From the NCBI RefSeq assembly GCF_003846175.1, contig NZ_ML123049.1, forward strand, positions 822,343 to 860,851: a stretch of 38,509 nt of DNA. Direction: 5' to 3'. The stretch comes from Streptomyces sp. ADI95-17 (lineage in GTDB: Bacteria > Actinomycetota > Actinomycetes > Streptomycetales > Streptomycetaceae). Each line of letters starts with the position of its first letter. Position 1 is the first letter of the stretch. A model generated the notes under the pieces. That model was given only the letters and a program-made list of their open reading frames with translations, was not told the origin of the DNA and searched no databases. The position numbers and the translations under genes are program-made. Below are positions 24,697 through 31,336 of the stretch, piece by piece.

Positions 24697-25221
24697 ATGA
24701 CCGATCCGCATCCACCCGCAGTGACCCGGCAGCACACCGTCGTCGACAGTCCGTACGGCCCGCTCACCCTCGTCGCCACCGACGGTGTCCTCGCAGGCCT
24801 CTACATGACCGGCCAGCGGCACCGCCCGCCCGAGGAGACCTTCGGCGAACCCGACCCGCGGCCCTTCGCGGAAGCCGTCCGCCAGCTCGACGCCTACTTC
24901 GCGGGGGAGTTGCGCACCTTCGACCTGCCGTTGCGCCTGGAGGGCACCCCGTTCCAGCGCAGCGTCTGGGAGCAGTTGCGGCTGATCCCGTACGGCGAGA
25001 CCCGCTCGTACGGCGAACTGGCCGAGAACCTCGGCAGACCGGGTGCCTCACGTGCGGTGGGGCTGGCCAACGGCAAGAACCCGGTGGGCATCATCGTCCC
25101 CTGCCACCGAGTCATCGGCGCCTCGGGCAGCCTCACCGGCTACGGCGGCGGACTCGACCGCAAGCAGCGGCTGCTGGCCTTCGAGAGCGGTACGCAGGAC
25201 GACACCCCGGCGCTCTTCTGA
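24697..25221 (+). CDS. ogt: Methylated-DNA--protein-cysteine methyltransferase
   Basis: A 174-aa suicide repair protein that removes methyl groups from O6-methylguanine. The active site is VPCHRVI with acceptor Cys136. The helix-turn-helix with the Arg finger is RSYGELAENLGRPGASRAVGLANGKNP, and FQRSVWEQLRLIPYGETRSY is the usual lead-in. ATG 24697 has GGGAAG about 11 nt upstream; an in-frame start at 24634 would overlap the alkA end. It completes the alkylation-repair pair with the Ada-AlkA gene, which lacks this domain. It ends just before a strong hairpin. Confidence 0.93.
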   Translation: MTDPHPPAVTRQHTVVDSPYGPLTLVATDGVLAGLYMTGQRHRPPEETFGEPDPRPFAEAVRQLDAYFAGELRTFDLPLRLEGTPFQRSVWEQLRLIPYGETRSYGELAENLGRPGASRAVGLANGKNPVGIIVPCHRVIGASGSLTGYGGGLDRKQRLLAFESGTQDDTPALF

Positions 25222-25237
25222 AACGCCCTCCTCCGAG

Positions 25238-25275
25238 CCCGAGGAGACGAAGAGGACCCGAGGAGACGAAGAGGA
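25238..25275. repeat. Two tandem copies of a 19-bp unit
   Basis: CCCGAGGAGACGAAGAGGA occurs at 25238-25256 and again without interruption at 25257-25275, between the ogt stop and the terminator. It is a simple duplication by slippage. Confidence 0.85.
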
Positions 25276-25305
25276 CGGGCCCGGACACCAAGGTCCGGGC
25301 CCGTC
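25274..25305. terminator. Strong bidirectional hairpin terminator
   Basis: GACGGGCCCGGAC (25274-25286) and GTCCGGGCCCGTC (25293-25305) form a perfect 13-bp stem with a 6-nt loop. It lies between the convergent ogt and TMEM165-type genes. Confidence 0.85.
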
Positions 25306-25333
25306 CCCAAGTCACCTGCGGGTGCGGCGGCCG

Positions 25334-25918
25334 TCAGCCGGTGAAGATCTCCACCAGGGTCCAGACCGCCAGCCCCAGCATGCAGAGCCCGCCGATCCGC
25401 TGGACCGTCTTGAGCGGCACCCGCTTCGCGATGAACCGGCCCGCCAGCAGCGCCAGCGCCGACACGGACATCAGAGCGGCCGCGGACCCGATCGCCGTGG
25501 ACCAGGTGCCGTTGCTCGCGGCCAGGTTGGCCGTGGTGATCTGGGTGAGGTCGCCCCACTCGCTGATGAAGACGGCCATGAACGCGGTCGAGTAGACCGG
25601 CCAGAAGCCGGTCACCGTCTTCGTGCCGCCGTCCTCGTCGTCGTCGCCGCCGCCGGAACGCAGCAGCATGAAGGCCCCGAACGCGAAGAGGGAGGCCGAG
25701 ACGAGCTTGACGATCCAGTCGGGCAGCAGCCCGATCAGGCTGCCCGCCCCCACCGCGATGGCGACATGGACGATGAACGCGGACGACGTGCCGAACCAGA
25801 CGTACAGCGGTCGCATGCGGGTGCCCATGGCGAGCGACGCGAACATCGTCTTGTCGGGGAGCTCCGCAAGGAAGATCAGACCGAAGGCGGTGAGAATCGC
25901 CCAGGGGTCGAGGTGCAT
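25334..25918 (-). CDS. TMEM165/GDT1 (UPF0016) family membrane protein, probable manganese exporter
   Basis: A 194-aa protein with six hydrophobic segments in two halves. Each half carries the family signature E-x-G-D-[KR]-[TS] in slightly altered form: ELPDKT (19-24) and EWGDLT (120-125). The acidic residues form the cation site. An acidic loop (GGGDDDEDGG, about 89-98) separates the halves. Family members move Mn2+ or Ca2+ in exchange for H+. The yybP-ykoY riboswitch in its leader, which senses Mn2+, makes manganese export the likely role. ATG 25918 is chosen because the open frame upstream runs through the riboswitch; no strong Shine-Dalgarno sequence is seen. Confidence 0.88.
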   Translation of the reverse strand: MHLDPWAILTAFGLIFLAELPDKTMFASLAMGTRMRPLYVWFGTSSAFIVHVAIAVGAGSLIGLLPDWIVKLVSASLFAFGAFMLLRSGGGDDDEDGGTKTVTGFWPVYSTAFMAVFISEWGDLTQITTANLAASNGTWSTAIGSAAALMSVSALALLAGRFIAKRVPLKTVQRIGGLCMLGLAVWTLVEIFTG

Positions 25919-25997
25919 TCCGGGTGGCTTTCTGTGAGAGCCGGGCCCCGGGCCTTTCGCGAAGCGCCACTCGGGCGTCCGGAGGACCACTCGGCCC

Positions 25998-26038
25998 GGC
26001 ATGACGTCAGCGCCCACTGGACGCGGGCGTGTCATACC
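25998..26038 (-). promoter_or_regulatory. Hairpin following the Mn riboswitch aptamer (expression platform)
   Basis: On the plus strand GGCATGAC (25998-26005) pairs with GTCATACC (26031-26038) with one G-U, and CGCCC (26011-26015) pairs with GGGCG (26025-26029). It starts 3 nt after the aptamer and could be the switching terminator-like stem. Confidence 0.55.
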
Positions 26039-26040
26039 TG

Positions 26041-26142
26041 ACCGAAGGTCTCGCCCGCCCGTGACGATCCACGGGCCCGGCCACCGGGAACCCGGGGGTT
26101 CCAGTGTGTCGACGACCGGTTTGCGGGGCTACTCCCCTTCGC
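26041..26142 (-). ncRNA. yybP-ykoY (manganese) riboswitch aptamer
   Basis: The minus-strand RNA from 26142 reads GCGAAGGGGAGUAGCCCC and closes with GGGCGAGACCUUCGGU ending at 26041. The conserved GGGGAGUAG core, the GUCGUCGACACA segment and the GCGAGACCUUC end match the yybP-ykoY family. Helix P1 is CGAAGG (26141 to 26136) with CCUUCG (26048 to 26043). The family binds Mn2+ and switches on Mn export genes, and the gene downstream is a TMEM165-type exporter. Both facts support each other. Confidence 0.87.
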
Positions 26143-26150
26143 AGCCATCA

Positions 26151-26156
26151 ACTGTA
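26151..26156 (-). promoter_or_regulatory. -10 box of the riboswitch transcript
   Basis: TACAGT on the minus strand (26156 to 26151) lies 8 nt before the aptamer's first base, placing the transcription start at the 5' edge of P1. The -35 is not obvious. Confidence 0.45.
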
Positions 26157-26185
26157 CCCCACCCGCCAACGGGGGAGAGCAGGTG

Positions 26186-26214
26186 TTCGACCCGGCGGCG
26201 GGGATCGGTACAGT
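26186..26214 (+). promoter_or_regulatory. Promoter of the ferredoxin-like gene
   Basis: TTCGAC (26186-26191), 17-nt spacer, TACAGT (26209-26214). It is about 40 nt upstream of ATG 26256 and divergent from the riboswitch promoter. Confidence 0.55.
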
Positions 26215-26255
26215 CCCCTGGTGATCATCCGCGCCCGCACCGCAAGGGTCCCCGC

Positions 26256-26660
26256 ATGAGCCGCCGCACCCGGAGGGCGGCTCCCGCCGGGGGCACGCCC
26301 AGGCCCACCGTCAGCGTCTGCCGCGGCTGCTGCTGCGGGACGCCCAAGATCCCGGACGTGGACCACGCCGGCCAGCTCGCCGAGCTGCGGCGCTCGCTCG
26401 GCGAGGCCGCGACGGTACGTGCCGTGGAGTGCCTGGACGCCTGCGAACGGGCCAATGTCGTCGTGGTGCAGCCATCGGCCGAGGGCCGCCGCGCGGGCGG
26501 CCGGCCGGTCTGGCTCGGCCTGGTCAACGACCCGGACGCCGTGACCGACATCGTCACCTGGGTCGAGGCGGGCGGTCCGGGGCTGGTGGACCCGCCGGAG
26601 ATCCTCGACCTGTACACGTTCCGCCCCTCACGGCGCATACAGCAGGAACTCGACCACTGA
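26256..26660 (+). CDS. 2Fe-2S ferredoxin-like (thioredoxin-fold) protein
   Basis: A 134-aa protein. The cysteine pattern VCRGCCCGTPK (Cys22, 25, 26, 27) followed 32-36 residues later by VECLDACERANVVVV (Cys59, Cys63) is that of thioredoxin-like [2Fe-2S] ferredoxins, the small electron-transfer proteins named '(2Fe-2S) ferredoxin domain-containing'. The rest (PVWLGLVNDPDAVTDIVTWVEAGGPG) also matches. ATG 26256 has AAGGG 7 nt upstream; the longer open frame begins inside the riboswitch region on the other strand. The redox partner is unknown. It is convergent with the sirtuin gene, 22 nt apart. Confidence 0.8.
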   Translation: MSRRTRRAAPAGGTPRPTVSVCRGCCCGTPKIPDVDHAGQLAELRRSLGEAATVRAVECLDACERANVVVVQPSAEGRRAGGRPVWLGLVNDPDAVTDIVTWVEAGGPGLVDPPEILDLYTFRPSRRIQQELDH

Positions 26661-26682
26661 CGCCGCCCGGCCGACCACGGCA

Positions 26683-27456
26683 CTAACCGTCCCCTCGGCC
26701 TCCGGAAGACCCGCCGCAACCCGCGCCCGGCCCCGTACCGGAGGCCAGCCGCCCCAGCAGTGCGGGCAGCGCCGTGCCGATGGGCTCGCGGATGATCGTC
26801 CCGGCCAGTTCGTCGTACGGGGTCGGCTCCGCGTTCATCATGACGAGCCGCGCCCCGTGGTCCACCGCGACCCCGGCCAGCGAGGCGGCGGGATGCACCT
26901 GGAGCGACGTTCCGACCGCGATGAACACCTCGCAGGCCTTCGCGATCGACACCGCCCGACCCAGCACCACCGGGTCGAGCCGCTCGCCGAACATGATCGT
27001 GGCAGGCTTCAGGATGCCGCCGCAGACCGTGCAGGACGGGTCGGCCTCTCCCGCGTCCACCCGGGCCAGCGCCTCGTCCATCGCGGAACGGGCGTGACAG
27101 CGGGTGCAGACCACCTCATGGACGGTGCCGTGCAGCTCCAGGACCTTGCGGCCGGGGAGTCCGGCGCGCTGGTGCAGCCCGTCGACGTTCTGCGTGATCA
27201 CCCGCACCGGGGTGCCGGACCGCTCCAGCTCCACCACCGCGCGATGGGCCGCGTTGGGCTCCGCGGCCAGGGCCACGCCGGCGCGCCTCATCAGCCAGGA
27301 GCGGCGGCGGATCTCCGGATCGCCCATGTAGAAGTCGTACGTGACGAGCTTCTCGGCCTCCGGGTCCTTGCGCCAGAGCCCGTCGGGCCCGCGGTAGTCG
27401 GGGATGCCGGAGTCCGTGGAGATGCCGGCGCCGCTGAAGATCGCGACGAGAGTCAT
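26683..27456 (-). CDS. cobB: Sirtuin, NAD-dependent protein deacylase
   Basis: A 257-aa Sir2 enzyme that removes acyl groups from lysines using NAD+. Motifs: FSGAGISTDSGIPDYRGPDGLW (NAD loop, 7-28), ITQNVDGLHQRAG (88-99), catalytic His109 in LELHGT, zinc site Cys117/Cys120/Cys142/Cys145, and IAVGTSLQVHPA. The C-terminal 20 residues are Gly-rich and probably disordered. ATG 27456 has no Shine-Dalgarno sequence; TACGCT sits 6 nt upstream, so a leaderless mRNA is likely. Its usual by-product, O-acetyl-ADP-ribose, would be a substrate for macro-domain enzymes such as the broken one at 15361. Confidence 0.92.
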   Translation of the reverse strand: MTLVAIFSGAGISTDSGIPDYRGPDGLWRKDPEAEKLVTYDFYMGDPEIRRRSWLMRRAGVALAAEPNAAHRAVVELERSGTPVRVITQNVDGLHQRAGLPGRKVLELHGTVHEVVCTRCHARSAMDEALARVDAGEADPSCTVCGGILKPATIMFGERLDPVVLGRAVSIAKACEVFIAVGTSLQVHPAASLAGVAVDHGARLVMMNAEPTPYDELAGTIIREPIGTALPALLGRLASGTGPGAGCGGSSGGRGDG

Positions 27457-27468
27457 GCCGCGAGCGTA
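27457..27468 (-). promoter_or_regulatory. Leaderless -10 box (TACGCT) of the sirtuin gene
   Basis: Minus-strand TACGCT (27468 to 27463), then 6 nt, then ATG 27456. The -35 is weak. Confidence 0.5.
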
Positions 27469-27503
27469 GGCGGCGCCGGTCACCGTCCGCGAGACGATTT
27501 CCG

Positions 27504-28724
27504 TCAGGCCGCCGGACCGGCGGGCCTGAACGGTGACGGGGTCAGGCCCGTCCAGGTGTTCAGCTCGGCCCGCGCCGTCTGCTTGGTGACGCCGCCGTCC
27601 TGGAGCGTGCCGCTGCGCGCGACGTAGAACCGCCCGTCGTCGAGCGACACCAGGCCGTACTGCCCGTACTGTCCCGGCGCCGGCCATCCGTACGTGTCCG
27701 TGGCGGCGTCGTGCGCGCCCTTGCGCAGCAGCGGGAGCAGCAGGCCCCGCTCGGGGCGCTGCTGCCCGCGGACGAGGCCGCGCACCGGCTTGCGCGCACC
27801 GTCCAGCGCGAAGACGGAGTAGTTGGGGAAGCCCGGCTTGGTCCCCTTGTAGACGGCCATCAGCCAGTTCCCGCTGTGCCCGTCGTACTCCAGGTTCTGC
27901 ACGCCGTACGTGGTGTTCCCGGTGTACGCGAAGAACTTGCCGTCGGTGCGGCCGGGCCCGCTGGTGTGCGGGGCCGACTCGGTCAGCGGGCGCTCGTACT
28001 TCTTCCACCGGGTGACGTCGTACTGGAGCAGCACCTGGTGGTCGTTGTCCGCGCGGCCCGCGTTGGCGTACACGCCGTACGCGACCGTCAGCCGCCGCGC
28101 GGCACGCTTGCCGCGCTTGTCGCCGAACGCCGGACCGAAGGCGACGCCGTCGATGCCGCTGCAGCCGTAGCGGTGGTCGGGGGTGTTGCCCGTGTCGCCG
28201 TCGAAGACCCCGTCGCCGTTCATGTCGGCGGTGAAGTCCTTCACGACCTCCTTGAGGTAGACGGTCGAGACGACCCCGGTGGACTGGGCGTCCATGTTCA
28301 TCCGGGTGATGCGGTCGACGTCGAGGATCGCGATGTAGAAGGACTTCGCCTCCTTGTACTCCAGCGAGCCGTAGACCCGGCCGTCCTTCTCGTTGAAGTC
28401 CAGATCGCCGAGGTGGCCGGTGAAGCCGGTGACCGAGCCGACCGGGTTGCCCCTGAGGTCGGTCTTGACCAGCAGATTGGTCATGGAGAAGTACATGAAG
28501 CCCTTGCGGCGGTCGATGGCCATGCCCTGGACATGGCCGGACTGCCAGGCGCCGCCGTCGACCGACAGCGGCAGCCTGCTGTGTGCGGTCCGGGCCGCGG
28601 CCGCGGCCGCGGCCGATGCCGGGTCCGCGAGTGCCGTCGAGGCCGTGGCGACAACTGCCGTACAGGCGAGCGTTGCGACGATCGTGGCCAGTCGCCCGCC
28701 GAGGTGTCCCGTGTGCGTACGCAT
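27504..28724 (-). CDS. Secreted protein of unknown function with an EF-hand-like loop
   Basis: A 406-aa protein. ATG 28724 follows GGAGGG. The signal peptide is residues 1-33 (basic RTHTGHLGGR, hydrophobic ATIVATLACTAVVATAS, cleavage after ALA). The mature chain looks beta-rich with repeated short segments around GMAIDRRKGFMYFSMTN, GDLDFNEKDGRVYGSLEY and FFAYTGNTTYGVQNLEY, which suggests a propeller-like fold. DMNGDGVFDGD (167-177) fits the DxNxDGxxD calcium-binding loop. No catalytic motif is recognised. It lies upstream of the sirtuin on the same strand, but the sirtuin has its own promoter. Confidence 0.75.
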   Translation of the reverse strand: MRTHTGHLGGRLATIVATLACTAVVATASTALADPASAAAAAAARTAHSRLPLSVDGGAWQSGHVQGMAIDRRKGFMYFSMTNLLVKTDLRGNPVGSVTGFTGHLGDLDFNEKDGRVYGSLEYKEAKSFYIAILDVDRITRMNMDAQSTGVVSTVYLKEVVKDFTADMNGDGVFDGDTGNTPDHRYGCSGIDGVAFGPAFGDKRGKRAARRLTVAYGVYANAGRADNDHQVLLQYDVTRWKKYERPLTESAPHTSGPGRTDGKFFAYTGNTTYGVQNLEYDGHSGNWLMAVYKGTKPGFPNYSVFALDGARKPVRGLVRGQQRPERGLLLPLLRKGAHDAATDTYGWPAPGQYGQYGLVSLDDGRFYVARSGTLQDGGVTKQTARAELNTWTGLTPSPFRPAGPAA

Positions 28725-28889
28725 GATCCCTCCGCTGTCGTGGAGTCCGGATGATGCCGGTCGAGCGTGCACTGCGGACCAATGACACATGAACTCGGGA
28801 GTCCGGCAGCCGTCGACCGGACTACCAGCTGACGAGCGGTCAGCACAACGGGACAGAAAGGCGATCCGGGACGAATCCGCCCTGGGGCG

Positions 28890-29384
28890 TCAGCCGTCCA
28901 CCGGACGGCCGTCCTCCAGCTCCGCCGCACCACCACCGGAGTCGAGCACGTCCAGCGCGGCCTTCAGGCGCAGCGCGAGAGGGCCGAGCAGATAGCGGTC
29001 GAACTCGGCGCGCTCGACCAGCTTCCAGGACAGCAGCTCCTCCTCCTGGAGCCGGATCGCCTTCAACTGAACCTCGTCCAGCACCCCGCCGTCGTACAGG
29101 TACGCGGCGATCGGCGGGCGTCGAGAGCTGCGTGCCCAGTCGATGGCGAGCAGCCGCCCCGGCGCCAGATCGAGGCCGATCTCCTCGGCCGTCTCGCGTC
29201 GCGCGGCCTGCCGCGGGCTCTCGCCGTCGTCGGACTCGATCGTTCCGCCGGGCAGCGCCCAGCCGTCCCGGTAGTTCGGCTCGACGAGCAGCACTCGCCC
29301 CAGGCCGTCCCGGAACACGGTGGCCGCGGCGGCCAGCACCCGGGGGAGCCCCGCGATGTAGGAGGTGTAGTCAGTGGTGGTCAC
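28890..29384 (-). CDS. NUDIX hydrolase
   Basis: A 164-aa protein with the Nudix box in WALPGGTIESDDGESPRQAARRETAEEIGLDL. The REtAEEiG core that binds Mg2+ is intact, while the GGTIE-GES spacing is two residues longer than usual. Such enzymes cleave nucleoside diphosphates linked to another moiety; the actual substrate is unknown. The start is GTG 29384 (VTTTDYTSYIAGLPRVLAAAATVF). The open frame extends to 29531, but TACGCT is 6 nt before this GTG and no ribosome-binding site is present. It is divergent from the glycerate kinase gene. Confidence 0.83.
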   Translation of the reverse strand: MTTTDYTSYIAGLPRVLAAAATVFRDGLGRVLLVEPNYRDGWALPGGTIESDDGESPRQAARRETAEEIGLDLAPGRLLAIDWARSSRRPPIAAYLYDGGVLDEVQLKAIRLQEEELLSWKLVERAEFDRYLLGPLALRLKAALDVLDSGGGAAELEDGRPVDG

Positions 29385-29420
29385 GCGGGCAGCGTAGTGG
29401 CAGGGGCGGGCCCGGACGAA
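29385..29420 (-). promoter_or_regulatory. Leaderless promoter of the NUDIX gene
   Basis: Minus strand: TTCGTC, 18-nt spacer, TACGCT (29396 to 29391), 6 nt, GTG 29384. It is the same -10 as at the sirtuin and MarR genes. Confidence 0.55.
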
Positions 29421-29500
29421 GACGGCTCTGGGCAGCGGGTATCCGCTGCGGATAGGGTCGGGGGCGGCGCGACTGCCTGTTCGAAAGCAAGGGATGCAAG

Positions 29501-30634
29501 GTGGCGGACGGAGCAGTGATGGAGACCGCACGCGTGCTCGTCGCGGCGGACAAGTTCAAGGGCTCGCTCACGGCCGTACAGGTCGCGGAGCGGGTGACGG
29601 CCGGGCTGCGGCGGGTCGTCCCCGACGTGCGGGTCGAGACCCTGCCCGTGGCGGACGGCGGCGACGGCACGGTGGCGGCGGCGGTGGCCGCCGGATTCGA
29701 GCGCCGCGAGGCGCGGGTGACCGGACCGCTCGGTGATCCGGTGACTGCGGCGTACGCGCTGCGAGACACCACGGCGGTGGTGGAGATGGCCGAGGCATCG
29801 GGCCTCCAGCACCTGCCCGCAGGGGTGTTCGCCCCGCTCACGGCCACGACGTACGGCTCCGGCGAACTGCTCGCCGCCGCACTCGACGCGGGCGCCCGGA
29901 CGATCGTGTTCGGTGTCGGCGGCAGCGCCACGACGGACGGCGGCGCGGGCATGCTGGCCGCGCTGGGCGCCCGCTTCCTCGACGCGGACGGCAAGCCCGT
30001 GGGCCCCGGTGGCGGTGGGCTCGCCGACCTGGCGGAGGCGGATCTGTCCGGCCTCGATCCGCGACTGGCCGAGGTGGACCTGATCCTCGCCAGCGACGTG
30101 GACAACCCGCTGACGGGACCGAAGGGCGCCCCCGAGGTCTACGGCAGGCAGAAGGGCGCGACCGAGCAGGACATCGCGACGCTCGACGCCGCGCTCGCCC
30201 ACTACGCGGCCGTCCTCGGCCCGGACCACGCCGCGTTGCCTGGAGCGGGCGCGGCGGGCGGCATCGGCTACGGGGCGCTGGTCGCCCTCGACGCCCGCTT
30301 CCGCCCCGGCATCGAGGTCATGCTCGACGTCCTCGGCTTCGCCCCGGCGCTGGCGCGCGCCACGCTGGTGATCACCGGGGAGGGCTCGCTCGACGAGCAG
30401 ACCCTGCACGGCAAGGCCCCGGCGGGAGTGGCGGCGGCGGCCCGTGCCGCGGGGATCGAGGTCGTGGCGGTCTGCGGCCGCCTCGCCCTGTCGCCGGAGG
30501 CCCTGAGCGGGGCGGGCATCCGCCGCGCGTACGCCCTCGCGGACCTGGAACCGGACCCCGCGGTCTCGATGGCCCAGGCGGGGCCGCTGCTGGAGCGGGC
30601 GTCCGAGTCGATCGCGCGCGACTTCCTGGTGTAG
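29501..30634 (+). CDS. glxK: Glycerate kinase
   Basis: A 377-aa enzyme phosphorylating D-glycerate. Family hallmarks: VLVAADKFKGSLTAVQVAERV at the N-terminus, LPVADGGDGTVAAAVAAG, FGVGGSATTDGGAGMLAALGARF (Gly-rich nucleotide loop), SDVDNPLTGPKGA, and VITGEGSLDEQTLHGKAPAGVAA near the end. Start GTG 29501 has AAGGGA 7 nt upstream; ATG 29519 is a possible alternative. It would feed glyoxylate- or serine-derived carbon into lower glycolysis. It ends at a strong shared hairpin. Confidence 0.93.
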   Translation: MADGAVMETARVLVAADKFKGSLTAVQVAERVTAGLRRVVPDVRVETLPVADGGDGTVAAAVAAGFERREARVTGPLGDPVTAAYALRDTTAVVEMAEASGLQHLPAGVFAPLTATTYGSGELLAAALDAGARTIVFGVGGSATTDGGAGMLAALGARFLDADGKPVGPGGGGLADLAEADLSGLDPRLAEVDLILASDVDNPLTGPKGAPEVYGRQKGATEQDIATLDAALAHYAAVLGPDHAALPGAGAAGGIGYGALVALDARFRPGIEVMLDVLGFAPALARATLVITGEGSLDEQTLHGKAPAGVAAAARAAGIEVVAVCGRLALSPEALSGAGIRRAYALADLEPDPAVSMAQAGPLLERASESIARDFLV

Positions 30635-30646
30635 CTCCGCGGTTGC

Positions 30647-30697
30647 CTCCGGTGGCCGGGCGGAACGCTGATGTCGCGCCCCGCCCGGCCACCGGAG
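30647..30697. terminator. Bidirectional 17-bp hairpin terminator
   Basis: CTCCGGTGGCCGGGCGG (30647-30663) and CCGCCCGGCCACCGGAG (30681-30697) are perfect arms with a 17-nt loop. It lies between the convergent glycerate kinase and SRPBCC genes, ending 1 nt from the SRPBCC stop. Confidence 0.85.
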
Positions 30698-30698
30698 A

Positions 30699-31208
30699 TC
30701 AGCCCGGCCACCCCACGGAGGGTGCCGTGTCCTGACCGTCCCCGGTGTCCCGGCCGTCCCGCGCACCGTCCCGGCTGCTCAGCAGATCGGCCAGGCTCTG
30801 GAGTTCGCAAGGCAGGTCCCGGCGCCAGGCCATCGTCACGAACGGCGCGAGAAGTATCATGCCGCCGTCCAGATGGGGCTTGACCGAGACGGTGACCGTC
30901 GTGCCCAGCCGGCCCGGACTCAGCCGGAACTCCAGCTCCGGGGAGTGGCGGCCCAGTGGCGTCCACATGCCTGCACCGCGGAAAGCCAGGTACTCGACGG
31001 GGGTGCTCGCGGTGCACCGGAGGCGGTGCGCCCGTCGTCTGCCCGGAAACTTGCAGGTGTACTCGTCACCCAGCTCGGTTGCGATCGGGCCCTCGATCAC
31101 CCGGTCTATGCTCGATGACCACTCAGCCAGGTTCCGCGGATCCCGGAGGAACGAGAAGACCTCGCCGGCGGGGCGGGACACATGGACCTTCGCAGACACA
31201 TGGGGCAT
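30699..31208 (-). CDS. SRPBCC-family protein (START/Bet v1-like)
   Basis: A 169-aa protein. VSAKVHVSRPAGEVFSFLRDPRNLAEWSSSIDRVIEG is the typical SRPBCC opening, in which beta-1 and two short helices form a lid. The strands that follow (YTCKFPGRRRAHRLRCTASTPVEYLAFRG, LEFRLSPGRLGTTVTVSVKP) and the long C-terminal helix complete the hydrophobic-cavity fold. Ligand and role are unknown. The last 25 residues are polar and disordered. ATG 31208 follows GAGGTGGAG. It is separated from the MASE1 gene by 128 nt, so it may be a separate unit. Confidence 0.83.
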   Translation of the reverse strand: MPHVSAKVHVSRPAGEVFSFLRDPRNLAEWSSSIDRVIEGPIATELGDEYTCKFPGRRRAHRLRCTASTPVEYLAFRGAGMWTPLGRHSPELEFRLSPGRLGTTVTVSVKPHLDGGMILLAPFVTMAWRRDLPCELQSLADLLSSRDGARDGRDTGDGQDTAPSVGWPG

Positions 31209-31336
31209 GGCTCCACCTCTTACGGCGTCCGTACGCCCGACCTTCGGCGTCCGGTAGCCCTCGTCGCGGTGCCGTCGCCCATCAGCCTGCTGCGGATCGC
31301 GGGCCGGCGCACCCGTCACGGGACCGATGGAGTGAC

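Noticed and set aside
25919..26035. N-terminal extension of the TMEM165-type protein
   Set aside because: It would translate the riboswitch expression platform; the family begins at MHLDPWAILTAFG.
27457..28788. Long minus frame joining the sirtuin to 440 upstream residues
   Set aside because: The extension is Arg/Gly/His-rich and overlaps the secreted-protein gene in another frame; a TACGCT box precedes the sirtuin ATG.
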